Assembly (NCBI GenBank): GCA_004524445.1
Contig: SDNP01000003.1
Location: 49,117 to 113,116 of the forward strand
Source of the DNA: Candidatus Thorarchaeota archaeon
Lineage (GTDB): Archaea > Asgardarchaeota > Thorarchaeia > Thorarchaeales > Thorarchaeaceae
Direction of reading: 5' to 3'
DNA: 64,000 bases
Part shown: piece by piece, positions 50,893 to 59,683 of the stretch
How the letters are laid out: each line of letters begins with the position of its first letter
Numbering within the stretch: position 1 is the first letter of the stretch
The notes under the pieces: generated by a model
What the model saw: the letters and a program-made list of their open reading frames with translations, nothing else
The model's database searches: none
What the model was told of the DNA's origin: nothing
Position numbers and translations under genes: made by a program

Positions 50893-52923
50893 ATGAATGC
50901 TCAGAGACTTCGGGCGTTAGCTGTTGGTGTTGCCCTATTTCTTACACTGGGTCAGCTATTAGCGTATAGTGGATTCGCTCAACCAATTGATTCAGTTGGG
51001 GATAGAAAGAAGCCCGAAGGACACAGCGTACTCTCCGGTCAGTCAATAGCAAATATGACAGAGATTTTTGAATCTGTCTGGGACGAAACCTCTGAATACA
51101 GTCTCGGAAATCTAACCAAAGAGCTCACTGAGCAATATCCTAGTAGAATTTGGGACTCACAGAACCCCGACGACTTAGAACCAAGTCAGAATCTTATTGA
51201 CGCGTGGTGGTGGGCAAATGAAACCCTGCTCAATTACACCGATAACGAGCTTGGTTTCAAACACGTGACAGAATATGAATCGCTTGTTGCAATTAGGAAC
51301 GGAACCGGACCAGCACCCCGTCCCGCAATTGTCGTATCAGGAATGATTGACTCCGACAACAATCCTGGAGCGAATGACGCGGGTATAAGCGTAGCCGCAG
51401 TTCTTGAATTGGCACGAGTCATTAATGATTATGAGCTGAATTTCGACTTGTATCTTGTATTGATCAACGGTGCACACATCGAAGAAGATGTGGATTTGGG
51501 AGGCAGAGCACTCGTTGAGTGGTTAGAGGAGAATGAGGTAAAAACCTATACTACTTTCGCATTTGATAGGTTGCTCTTCCATAGATCCCAATATGTCTAT
51601 GGCAATCTCATTTCTTTGAGAAGCTTCAGCAAAAATGAGTTGTATCATCAAAATAGCTGGATTCCTGATTTGATGATAGATCTATCGTCAACATTTGGAC
51701 ATTCTTGGATTCAACAAGTTGGCGACCTCGATACCGCAGAACGTTCACTTGCTTTTGAGATGTGGCAAGTAGGAAGACCAGCAATTCATGTTGCACAGGG
51801 TTTCTTCCCTGATCCCTACGCAAGTTCTGAAGATGACACTTGGGATCGTCAATATTATAGCTTTCAGAAACCGAAAGAAGCGGTCGCGATAGTAGCCTGT
51901 GTTCTTGCCAATCTAGCGATGATAGAAGTGGATACTGCGGGCTATCGATACTACCAAGGGGCTCTTTACCCAACGAATATTTCCAGTCATACCTTCACTG
52001 TATCAATATCCAGCTTTGTAAATGTGAGCTTGAGTTGGATAAATGACACGACCATGCAGGCAAGTATCATCGAGGATGAATCGGGATCAGTGGTATATCA
52101 GCGCATCGAGTCTGACGGTTTCATTCAACTAAAATACCTCTCAATGAATGTAGGACCTCACAAAATCCGCATTGAAAATATTGGGACCAACGGAACACAA
52201 TTTTGGCTCAATTTTACCCAGTTAGAGGACTTTGATGGGGACACTTTGTCTAACCATTACGAGTTTTTGCTGAATACTAGTCCTTTCTTTTTGGATAGCG
52301 ATTTTGATGGCTTGGATGATGATTTTGAAGTGAGTTTGGGTTCAGATCCAACAGAGGCAGATTCTGACGGCGATGGGGCTCTAGATTACTATGAATACAC
52401 AACAGGCTCGAGCCTCTTACTCACCGATACTGATTCGGATGGAATCTCTGACGGACAGGAAGCGGAACTCGGAACGAGTCCAATAAAGGTAGATACCGAT
52501 GGAGACGGGATTAGCGACTTTGATGAATGGCAAGTATACCACACAGATCCGACGCGAAAAGATACCGACGGTGATGGCCTTGATGATGGGTTTGAAATTG
52601 AATTTGGCCTTGATCCCTTATCCCCAGACACCGATGGTGACTCCTTAAGCGACCTCTTTGAGGTTCTGAATGGCCTTAATCCTCTATCGCCTGATACTGA
52701 TGGAGATGGTCTATCCGATGCCTATGAAGTTGAGTACTGCCTATCGCCAACAAACCGAGATACGGATTTTGATGGGTTGCCCGATGGAATCGATTGGGAT
52801 CCACATGAACACTGGATTTCAGTGGTGGCACCCGTGGGATTGCTCAGTATCATCATGTTAGCAGTCATCTACAGCCTCATGAAGTATGACATCTATACAC
52901 GCATGGATGAACAAGAGGATTGA
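50893..52923 (+). CDS. Secreted pseudo-M28 protein with thrombospondin type 3 repeats (paralogue)
   Basis: 676 residues from ATG 50893. Signal peptide (LRALAVGVALFLTLGQLLAYSG). M28-like core: GMIDSDNNPGANDAGISVAAVLELARV keeps the Asp of GAND, but the first ligand His (GHYDS) is Met, so it is probably not an active aminopeptidase. Nine calcium-loop repeats (DSDFDGLDD ... DTDFDGLPD), then a membrane helix (~645-665) and a charged end. The last three repeats (positions 52660-52742) are almost the same DNA as the upstream paralogue (50551-50641), a sign of recent duplication or gene conversion. Confidence 0.85.
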   Translation: MNAQRLRALAVGVALFLTLGQLLAYSGFAQPIDSVGDRKKPEGHSVLSGQSIANMTEIFESVWDETSEYSLGNLTKELTEQYPSRIWDSQNPDDLEPSQNLIDAWWWANETLLNYTDNELGFKHVTEYESLVAIRNGTGPAPRPAIVVSGMIDSDNNPGANDAGISVAAVLELARVINDYELNFDLYLVLINGAHIEEDVDLGGRALVEWLEENEVKTYTTFAFDRLLFHRSQYVYGNLISLRSFSKNELYHQNSWIPDLMIDLSSTFGHSWIQQVGDLDTAERSLAFEMWQVGRPAIHVAQGFFPDPYASSEDDTWDRQYYSFQKPKEAVAIVACVLANLAMIEVDTAGYRYYQGALYPTNISSHTFTVSISSFVNVSLSWINDTTMQASIIEDESGSVVYQRIESDGFIQLKYLSMNVGPHKIRIENIGTNGTQFWLNFTQLEDFDGDTLSNHYEFLLNTSPFFLDSDFDGLDDDFEVSLGSDPTEADSDGDGALDYYEYTTGSSLLLTDTDSDGISDGQEAELGTSPIKVDTDGDGISDFDEWQVYHTDPTRKDTDGDGLDDGFEIEFGLDPLSPDTDGDSLSDLFEVLNGLNPLSPDTDGDGLSDAYEVEYCLSPTNRDTDFDGLPDGIDWDPHEHWISVVAPVGLLSIIMLAVIYSLMKYDIYTRMDEQED

Positions 52924-53050
52924 ACCCTTTTCAGGACGCAATCTGCGATATTCCATGTCAAGAGCCAATTGCACCGAGCATGAAATCACTAGTCATATAG
53001 AGCAGATTGAATGCTCTGTACAGAGGAAGACAATCTTAGAGGGTTGAATA

Positions 53051-53929
53051 ATGGAAACGACCAGAGTTGGACAGAGAGGCGTAGTATTTTCATTTACCGA
53101 ACCGTTCCTGACAAATGTATATGTCATTTTGGGAGGAAATAGGACCTATATTTGTGACACATTCTGTGGTCCTGATTCTATGACTGATTTGATGGCGTGG
53201 TTGAGCGAAAATGAGAACCCTGCCGAAGAGATGATTATCTTCAATTCGCACGCAGATTACGACCACATCTGGGGAAATTGCCTGTTCAAAAGCACAATTG
53301 TAGGTCACAAACTATGCCGCGAGAGGGCTATCAGAGAAGGGGAAGAGGCACTTGAGAAGTATGGTTCTCACACCCAAGGACAGGTAAAGGTGATTCCACC
53401 CAATCTCGTGTTTGAGGATAGTGTGAGATGGACGGATGACGGAGTGATGTTCTTTCATACGCCGGGACATACAGAAGACTCTGCATCATGTTATGATGAG
53501 AGAGATCAGGTCCTATTTGTTGGTGACAATGTCGAACATCCTTTACCCTACCTGAACACCTTGGATTTCCAGACCTATCTGAATACGTTGGATTCTTACA
53601 GGAAAATGGATTGGATGGTCTTAGTCACGGGCCACGATGCAGTTCAAACGGATTCCACACTCCTTTTGACAAATAGAGAGTATATTTCACAGATGATTCA
53701 GTGGGATGTGGATGTCTTTGAGTTGGACGATGATGCCCTCAAAATCCATGTCTACAATCTGTCCAAACTTACTTTAGATTTAGTACAGGGAAAAATCGAG
53801 AGAAAAATAGGTGAACACTTCGCTGAAGTCATGATGAAAATAGCCCAAGCTTCAGATTTGGAAATTGATGATAAATCGATGAAAAGACTCCGAGATGTAG
53901 CAAGTGAAACTCAAGCCAATCGCCTGTAG
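53051..53929 (+). CDS. Metallo-beta-lactamase-fold hydrolase
   Basis: 292 residues. MBL motif NSHADYDHIWGN: His-Ala-Asp-Tyr-Asp-His, where the second His of HxHxDH is Asp, a variant common in this subfamily. It is followed by HTPGHTEDS (third ligand), the bridging Asp in VGDNVEHP and the last His in VTGHDAV. GAGGG 8 nt upstream. The C-terminal ~80 residues are helical and acidic (KIHVYNLSKLTLDLVQGK). Substrate unknown; likely cytosolic. Confidence 0.88.
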   Translation: METTRVGQRGVVFSFTEPFLTNVYVILGGNRTYICDTFCGPDSMTDLMAWLSENENPAEEMIIFNSHADYDHIWGNCLFKSTIVGHKLCRERAIREGEEALEKYGSHTQGQVKVIPPNLVFEDSVRWTDDGVMFFHTPGHTEDSASCYDERDQVLFVGDNVEHPLPYLNTLDFQTYLNTLDSYRKMDWMVLVTGHDAVQTDSTLLLTNREYISQMIQWDVDVFELDDDALKIHVYNLSKLTLDLVQGKIERKIGEHFAEVMMKIAQASDLEIDDKSMKRLRDVASETQANRL

Positions 53930-53969
53930 CAAAATACTCATCTTGTAATAAGAAAGAATTCAAAGAACC

Positions 53970-54833
53970 ATGAAGGACATCGAAGTCGAGAATTTCAGTC
54001 TCAAAGCATCAGTGGAATGTGGACAGACTTTCAGCTGGAAGAGGGCCGGAGCAGGTTACGTAAACGCGGATGTTGGACAGGTTATTTACGTTGAGCAACA
54101 GGATGATGTTCTCTATTACGAAACCTCTGATTTTTCCATGAATGTTGAGAGGCTTCTGAGGCTTGACGACCCGCTGCAAGACATTCAACGAGAAATCAAC
54201 AAGGATAGTCTCATACAGAAAAGCATCCAATATGCACCGGGCTTACGCATTGTCAACGACCCTTTCTACCCCTGTCTCATCTCCTTCATCTCTTCCACGA
54301 GAAAGAACATACCTTCGATAAAGAGGATTCTCGATAATCTCAGAGAACGCTACGGCACTCGATTCGATTTCCGAGGTGCCTCATATTATGGAATGCCCAC
54401 CCCCGAACAAATGAGCAATGTGACGGTACAAGACCTGAGGAGATGTGAACTGGGTTACCGTGCCAAGTTCATTAGACGCTCAACAGAAGCAATTCTCACT
54501 GGAGAGACGCAGCCGGACAGAATTGCAGAGATGCCATATGAAGAAGCTCATTCTGAGTTGAAGAAGCTGCATGGGGTTGGAAACAAGGTGGCAGATTGCG
54601 TCTGTCTCTTTTCACTGGGACACTTGGAAGCGTTCCCCATAGATGTTTGGATAGAAAGGGCAATTAAACAACAGAATGATATCTTCGAGGGGGCGGGAAA
54701 ATCTTATGCGAAGAAATCGGAGGCAGCAAGGAAATACTATGGCAAGTATGCTGGATATGCTCAGGAGTATCTCTATTTCTATACACGCAGCACCTATGAC
54801 ACCAATCAGTTTGGAAAAGAAAAGCATTGTTGA
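53970..54833 (+). CDS. ogg: 8-oxoguanine DNA glycosylase (OGG1 type)
   Basis: 287 residues. OGG1 N-domain (KASVECGQTFSWKR, ~10-23) precedes an HhH-GPD core: DLRRCELGYRAKFI, then LHGVGNKVADCVCLFSLG with the catalytic Lys after GVGN, and the Asp in FPIDVWIERA. It excises oxidised guanine and nicks the strand as a bifunctional lyase. It lies 40 bp after the MBL gene and is convergent with priL, in a stretch rich in DNA repair genes. Confidence 0.93.
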   Translation: MKDIEVENFSLKASVECGQTFSWKRAGAGYVNADVGQVIYVEQQDDVLYYETSDFSMNVERLLRLDDPLQDIQREINKDSLIQKSIQYAPGLRIVNDPFYPCLISFISSTRKNIPSIKRILDNLRERYGTRFDFRGASYYGMPTPEQMSNVTVQDLRRCELGYRAKFIRRSTEAILTGETQPDRIAEMPYEEAHSELKKLHGVGNKVADCVCLFSLGHLEAFPIDVWIERAIKQQNDIFEGAGKSYAKKSEAARKYYGKYAGYAQEYLYFYTRSTYDTNQFGKEKHC

Positions 54834-54900
54834 TAGAGCATCTTTGATTTCATGTACTCGCATCTCTTACTAGACTGAGTTAGAAAGGACTTAATCCGCT

Positions 54901-56022
54901 TCAGAAACTCTGTTTCTTTTCCTTCTTTTCAGCATACCAAGAACGGTTCTCCACGTCGTTCGATATCTCCCACGCGCGGGTCTGATAGAACTGTAGCGGA
55001 TGGAGAATGTATTCGCATAGTGGGTCGAAGGCAGCACCCAAGTAGACGGGGCATAGCGTATTTCCCTGCATCTTTTGACAGCTAGGAGGTGTGTACCCCT
55101 CTCCGCCCTTTGAGGCAATATGATGAACTTGGTATTTCGCTAGTTGACCACCACCAAAATCAGGAGCAGGCTGAAAAACGCTCAAGACCTCCTCCTCGGT
55201 CATACCGATTTTCAGCAGAAAGGCGGCGAGAGCGAATCTAGCCTCATGAGAGAGATTCTTCCCTTGGACCGAATCGGAATGCATCTGGGCCATGCAGGGT
55301 GGAAACGCAGAAACCATATTCTCAGTAATTTCGATAGGTCGCGTACTCCGAATCTTGCTTTTCAGCTCGCTCTCAATCCGTTGAATTTGCAGGGTCAAAT
55401 TGCTAGGCAGGCTCGGAATGTTGATGGAGCTATCAAGTATTAATTTTTTAAATTTCCCCGAGATTAATCGATTCAACTCGGACTGCTTTATTGCCAACCA
55501 CCCATCCTTGACATGTCTATTGACCAGTTTCCATTCGGCAGAATGAAATGAGGGGGCAACCTCGAGATAATTCTCAAATCTGATATCAAGGTCAAACGTT
55601 CGAATGTGATATGGTAACTTTGCCTTGTGGGTTCCCTCACCTATTGGTTTTATGCCCCAATCAAAGGAATCGCTGGCGAGACGGATAACAAAATCAGCTG
55701 GTTCTTTGCGCAAATGTTTGTTAACCATCTTTGACTCAGCTTCGGCTTGGTACATCTTCAATCGAGGATTGCCTATCTTTTCAGTCATTATTCTTGCAGT
55801 CTGATAGATTAGATGGTCGTACTCGTGATTCGTGTTGACTGTCTGAATCTCTTCCTGATCTAGGGCTGCTAAGACCCTGTTTGCTGCCTCCTCCACAACA
55901 TACTCTCCCTCTCGAGTTTCAATTCTCTCAATGAGCTCCTCTATGTCTTTTGCGATGTTTCTGGTGGCTAGTCTGGATTCTTTTGAGAACGGATATCTCA
56001 GAAGTTGGAGTCTTGTCGGCAG
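54901..56022 (-). CDS. priL: DNA primase large subunit PriL, probable CTG start
   Basis: 373 residues when started at CTG 56022. The conventional start is GTG 55896, which yields only 331 residues and truncates the family's N-terminal helix. The extra residues, read by me in frame, are LPTRLQLLRYPFSKESRLA..., and RYPF is a known PriL N-terminal feature. GAGGTG (56035-56030) lies 7 nt before the CTG and an in-frame stop lies just before it. The Fe-S domain cysteines are in AFPPCMAQMH, PPSCQKM, GNTLCPV and DPLCEYI. PriL with PriS makes RNA primers for replication. The catalytic small subunit is not in this window. Confidence 0.9.
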   Translation of the reverse strand: MPTRLQLLRYPFSKESRLATRNIAKDIEELIERIETREGEYVVEEAANRVLAALDQEEIQTVNTNHEYDHLIYQTARIMTEKIGNPRLKMYQAEAESKMVNKHLRKEPADFVIRLASDSFDWGIKPIGEGTHKAKLPYHIRTFDLDIRFENYLEVAPSFHSAEWKLVNRHVKDGWLAIKQSELNRLISGKFKKLILDSSINIPSLPSNLTLQIQRIESELKSKIRSTRPIEITENMVSAFPPCMAQMHSDSVQGKNLSHEARFALAAFLLKIGMTEEEVLSVFQPAPDFGGGQLAKYQVHHIASKGGEGYTPPSCQKMQGNTLCPVYLGAAFDPLCEYILHPLQFYQTRAWEISNDVENRSWYAEKKEKKQSF

Positions 56023-56068
56023 TTATTCACACCTCTTATCGATGACGGGTATCTCGCCACTTGAGTAT

Positions 56069-56269
56069 TTAGTTTTCAAAGGTAAGCTGGTAGCTGTCAT
56101 GACCTCTACCGTAGAAATGATTTCCGCATGAAGCACAACTGAATGTTCGAATACCACGAATTCGGCACCACTGTTCCAGTACTCTGTGAATTTTTTCGCT
56201 ACCAGACTTGGGGCACTTTAGCTCAGCATCATCATATGCCCATTGTGAATTATAGCAGTCAGGTGGCAT
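56069..56269 (-). CDS. Small zinc-ribbon protein
   Basis: 66 residues. C-terminal half has a zinc-binding layout: CPKSGSEKIHRV, EQWCRIRGIRT, SCASCGNHFYGRGHDSYQL. An earlier Cys at position 5 may not be a ligand. It is a likely real gene because its cysteines are regularly spaced and it fills the gap between priL and the methyltransferase on the same strand. It may be a small DNA/RNA-binding adaptor; no family recognised. Confidence 0.6.
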   Translation of the reverse strand: MPPDCYNSQWAYDDAELKCPKSGSEKIHRVLEQWCRIRGIRTFSCASCGNHFYGRGHDSYQLTFEN

Positions 56270-56283
56270 TGTAATCTACTCTG

Positions 56284-56949
56284 TTAATCTGCTCCATGCC
56301 TTTTTACTCCCGACAATATCCCTCGGAATGAATGAGTTTTTCTATGTCGTACCTCCTCAAAGCCAGCTTCGAGAAGGAGGTCATGCAAGTCATCAAGAGA
56401 ATTCTTGCACATGTGTGGGTAGCGTGCTCTCGCCTGTGATTCATCCATACCCTGTTCGATCATAGCTTGAACGAAGGCCTCGGGTTTTCCAGAAATGAAA
56501 TCAAGTAACACATACTCGCCATTTGGACACAGGGTTCTCTTGACGCGTTCTAGTAGCTTAAGTGGGTTTTTAACTTCATGAATCACGTACCCACTAAACG
56601 CTAGGTTGATGACCGACGATTCTAGTTCTATTTGTTCGTCGTCAAAATCTGTCTTCTGAAGGGCAATCTTGTTTTGTGGTAGAACAGTTAGCAAGAATTC
56701 CTCTGCTTGTGACAGCATCTCACCGCTTTCATCGAACCCATAGACCGCGGTCGCTCCGAGCTTCTTGACCGAATCAACCAAAAACAATCCCGGTCCACAT
56801 CCAAAGTCTGCTACAACATCAGGATGAGGATTACGGATGATATCGCAGAATGCGGACCAAAAATCTACACCATAACGGCGATTATATGATTCTGCGAGAC
56901 TTTGAACACGTTCTGGGTCGGCCCAATCAGCTTTTGCCAAATTGTCCAT
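56284..56949 (-). CDS. SAM-dependent methyltransferase (class I)
   Basis: 221 residues with a Rossmann methyltransferase fold. Motif I VVADFGCGPGLFLVDSV, acidic loop AVYGFDES, motif IV-like NLAFSGYVIHEVKNPLKLLERVKRTL, then EYVLLDFISG. The C-terminus ends with RKTHSFRGILSGVKRHG. The substrate is not deducible. ATG is 2 bp after the stop of the upstream thioredoxin-like gene, so translation is probably coupled. Confidence 0.88.
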   Translation of the reverse strand: MDNLAKADWADPERVQSLAESYNRRYGVDFWSAFCDIIRNPHPDVVADFGCGPGLFLVDSVKKLGATAVYGFDESGEMLSQAEEFLLTVLPQNKIALQKTDFDDEQIELESSVINLAFSGYVIHEVKNPLKLLERVKRTLCPNGEYVLLDFISGKPEAFVQAMIEQGMDESQARARYPHMCKNSLDDLHDLLLEAGFEEVRHRKTHSFRGILSGVKRHGAD

Positions 56950-56951
56950 TA

Positions 56952-57488
56952 TCAGCTTCTTCCTAAAATCAAGTCTGCTCTCAGAAGGAGATCAGACAGT
57001 TCGCCCAGACTCTGACGCAGAATTTCGGAATCACTATAGAGCTGCCTGAGTTCTTCTCGTTTCTCATCAAGTGAGAGGTCTTTCTCATTAATTATTTGGT
57101 AAACGGCATTTGGACGCTCTGCCCACCGACATAATTCCATGAGTTCAGTACTCAGGAACAAGACAACAGGGGTCTTTCTCTTGCCATTTATTCGGTAATT
57201 CTGATGAAACCGAGCATGCTTATCACTATCTAGCACCCTGACCTCAACATGTGGGGAATACGAAGCCATTCTAGCAATGACGGGGAGATTACCTGCAGTA
57301 TCATTGCATCTGTCAGTACCAATTACCAGAATTTTGATATCATGTTGTATACTTGATAGAAGATCCTCATCTTGCTCATCTAGCATGATATCATCATATC
57401 TTGCTTTCATCAATTCTACATGTTCTCTAGCAGTTTCAAGGAATTTCTCATATTCGATGGCCTCATTCCATTCTGAGATTTCAGTCAT
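56952..57488 (-). CDS. Thioredoxin-fold protein with single active-site-region Cys
   Basis: 178 residues from ATG 57488 (MTEISEWN); GTG 57497 is possible. KILVIGTDRCNDTAGNLPVIARMA lies where thioredoxin has its CxxC, but only one Cys is present. KTPVVLFLSTEL contains the cis-Pro strand. The last ~50 residues are helical. A related uncharacterised thioredoxin-like family (about 180 residues) is known in archaea. Redox activity would need a partner thiol. Immediately upstream of the methyltransferase. Confidence 0.72.
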   Translation of the reverse strand: MTEISEWNEAIEYEKFLETAREHVELMKARYDDIMLDEQDEDLLSSIQHDIKILVIGTDRCNDTAGNLPVIARMASYSPHVEVRVLDSDKHARFHQNYRINGKRKTPVVLFLSTELMELCRWAERPNAVYQIINEKDLSLDEKREELRQLYSDSEILRQSLGELSDLLLRADLILGRS

Positions 57489-57661
57489 GCTTTTCACTTC
57501 AATTATTGATTTAGCAGAATTCTACCGGAGGAACCGGTGCAAAGACATTGGTTTTGGATGAATAAAAGGGTTTTCTGATGACACCCAGGACCTTTTAGTT
57601 CCTTGATAGGTAGCAAGAAAACCCATAAAATCAATATAACTTCTGGGGAGTGAGAGCTCCC

Positions 57662-58354
57662 ATGGCAATGAATCCGGTGGACTGTATTCTTCAAGAATTA
57701 ATGAAAAGAGCCGATATTGAACAAGCAAGAAATATAGCTAGATACCTCAAAATGCCCGTGCATAGTGTATTTGGTGTCAAGCTGCCTTTCATCCATAAAG
57801 CGGTCGACAAATGTACGAAAGAAGTCGATACAAACGGACTAATTCAAATTATGCAAGAACTGTGGAAACTTGGAAAACATGAAACGAGAGTAGCAGCAAT
57901 TGACGTTATGAAAAAATATGCCAAGGAGGGCGATGTCAAGACCGCCTTGAAGATAGCCTCAGAATGGATTGAAGAAGTTGATACATGGGCGCATATGGAC
58001 CCACTGGGATCTAATTGTATCGGAACTCTTCTACTCCGAGATTCAGGCATAGAGAACATTCTACAGGACTGGGCATCAGCAGAGAACTTCTGGCGACGTC
58101 GTGCATCTATTCTTCCGTACCTGCATCTATCCAAGAAGACCGTCTATAAAGGGGAGTTCGCAGAGAGAATATTGGGAGCCATCAAGCCACATATTGACGA
58201 TGAGGAATTCTTTGTTGGGAAGGCGGCGGCATGGGTTTTACGCGAATTCAGCAAGAGAGAACCTGAGAGGGCCGGAGAGTTCATTAGAGAAAATAGGAAT
58301 AAGATGACATCTTTGGTTTTGAGAGAAGGAAGTAGAAAATTAGAGGATATTTAG
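57662..58354 (+). CDS. AlkD-type HEAT-repeat DNA glycosylase
   Basis: 230 residues from ATG 57662; GTG 57650 is the alternative. HEAT-like repeats with the AlkD motifs VFGVKLPFIHKAV, ELWKLGKHETRVAAIDVMKKY, WAHMDPLGSNCIGTLL (catalytic-region Trp/Asp), FWRRRASILPYLHLS and KAAAWVLREFSKREPERAGEF. The family removes bulky or charged alkyl-purine adducts without flipping the base. A TATA-like CATAAAATC lies about 40 bp before the ATG. Co-directional with the DUF763 gene 72 bp downstream. Confidence 0.9.
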   Translation: MAMNPVDCILQELMKRADIEQARNIARYLKMPVHSVFGVKLPFIHKAVDKCTKEVDTNGLIQIMQELWKLGKHETRVAAIDVMKKYAKEGDVKTALKIASEWIEEVDTWAHMDPLGSNCIGTLLLRDSGIENILQDWASAENFWRRRASILPYLHLSKKTVYKGEFAERILGAIKPHIDDEEFFVGKAAAWVLREFSKREPERAGEFIRENRNKMTSLVLREGSRKLEDI

Positions 58355-58383
58355 ACGCGCAATACTTTCGGCAATCTGTTGCG

Positions 58384-58392
58384 CTTATTTAA
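58384..58392 (+). promoter_or_regulatory. TATA box of the DUF763 gene
   Basis: CTTATTTAACC sits about 40 bp before TTG 58427. A start at about 58413-58417 would leave a leader of roughly 10-15 nt holding AGAGG. It argues against the longer frame start at 58379, which lies upstream of this box. Confidence 0.5.
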
Positions 58393-58426
58393 CCGGACGA
58401 ACATATCTAATCAGAGGCAGCAAGAC

Positions 58427-59548
58427 TTGAAACGCTCGGGCATAGCAGATCTCAAACTACATCCCGGCAAGGCACCCCATTGGCTAGTCAAGCGAATGAT
58501 TCCTATGGCTAGTGCTTTATGCGAATTCATAGTAGATGAGTATGGCACTCTCGAACTCCTGAAGCGACTTTCAGATCCTGTGTGGTTTCAAGCTCTCTCT
58601 AATGCTCTCGGATATGATTGGGATTCCAGCGGTAGCACTACCGTCACTTGTGGAGTTTTGAAGGCTGCCTTGAGCTTCGAGAAGCATGGGATGATTGGGG
58701 CCGGGGGCAAGGGCATAGCCTCAAGAAAAACACCAGGACAACTTCGTGCGCTAGAGGACTACGGTCTAGATGGCGCAGGGCTTGCAGAGACTAGCAAGGC
58801 CGTCGCCAAAATCGACAATGCAGCCCTACAAGACGGATACAACCTCTATCAGCATGTCTTCTTCGTTGACGGAGATGAAAACTGGACAGTTGTGCAACAA
58901 GGTATGGACCAACAATCTGATGATGCACGGAGGTATCACTGGACGTCAGAGGCATTTCATGGCTTCATTGAGGAACCGCACACTGGCATGATCTCCAGAG
59001 ATGTCAAGAAGTCCACCCTTGATATGACTTCGAAAGAATCAGAGGAGTGCCGGAAGACATCACTGGATGTTGCTAAAGAGGGGGAATTGCGCGTTCGTCG
59101 TCTCTTCAATGATATCAAATCATACGGGAAGACAACCTTGATACCTTGGATTGAAGGTATGGATCAACCAACCGAACTTCCGTCGTACAAGGTGATACCA
59201 CACCGGATGGAATGGGGAGCAGTACGTGCAGCCTATGAAGCTAATCCTAACGATTACGAACAACTCATTCTCATGGAGGGCATGGGGCCTGCAACTGTCA
59301 GAGGCTTATCACTCATATCCGACCTTATTTTTGGTGACGAACCATCATGGTCAGACCCTGTCAGGATGACTTTTGCTTTCGGAGGAAAGGATGGCGTGCC
59401 GTTCCCGGTCCCTCGCAAGGCATATGATGAGGCAATCTCATTCTTGGAGAGGGTCTTGGAAGACGCTAAGCTTGGCCGTAGAGACCAAGTGGTGGGACTG
59501 AGAAAACTCAGGAAATTTTCTCCACCGGTTATACGAAATGGTAGCTAG
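58427..59548 (+). CDS. DUF763 family protein with helix-hairpin-helix segment
   Basis: 373 residues from TTG 58427, selected because DUF763 proteins begin close to a (R)xGxADLxLHxGKAPxWL motif, seen here as LKRSGIADLKLHPGKAPHWL, and AGAGG lies 9 nt upstream. DUF763 core: AVAKIDNAALQDGYNLYQHVFFVDGDENWTVVQQG and EEPHTGM. Near the C-terminus LMEGMGPATVRGLSLISDLI looks like a helix-hairpin-helix of DNA-binding type. Function unproven; neighbours suggest DNA repair. Confidence 0.85.
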   Translation: MKRSGIADLKLHPGKAPHWLVKRMIPMASALCEFIVDEYGTLELLKRLSDPVWFQALSNALGYDWDSSGSTTVTCGVLKAALSFEKHGMIGAGGKGIASRKTPGQLRALEDYGLDGAGLAETSKAVAKIDNAALQDGYNLYQHVFFVDGDENWTVVQQGMDQQSDDARRYHWTSEAFHGFIEEPHTGMISRDVKKSTLDMTSKESEECRKTSLDVAKEGELRVRRLFNDIKSYGKTTLIPWIEGMDQPTELPSYKVIPHRMEWGAVRAAYEANPNDYEQLILMEGMGPATVRGLSLISDLIFGDEPSWSDPVRMTFAFGGKDGVPFPVPRKAYDEAISFLERVLEDAKLGRRDQVVGLRKLRKFSPPVIRNGS

Positions 59549-59555
59549 AACTGAA

Positions 59556-59608
59556 ATCCCACACGAAAGGCCGTGCGGGATAAATCTCTTGATTGGAGTC
59601 ATTTTTTT
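59556..59608 (+). terminator. Hairpin and T-run after the DUF763 gene
   Basis: ATCCCACACG (59556-59565) pairs with CGTGCGGGAT (59572-59581), 10 bp with one A-C mismatch and a 6-nt loop. A run of seven T at 59602-59608 lies 20 nt further on. It begins 7 bp past the stop codon. Confidence 0.55.
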
Positions 59609-59683
59609 CCGCAAATTTGCCAGTCAAGAAGTTAAATTGATGGATAGAAGTACTCATAAACCCTTGTTTATTATAGTTAATTG

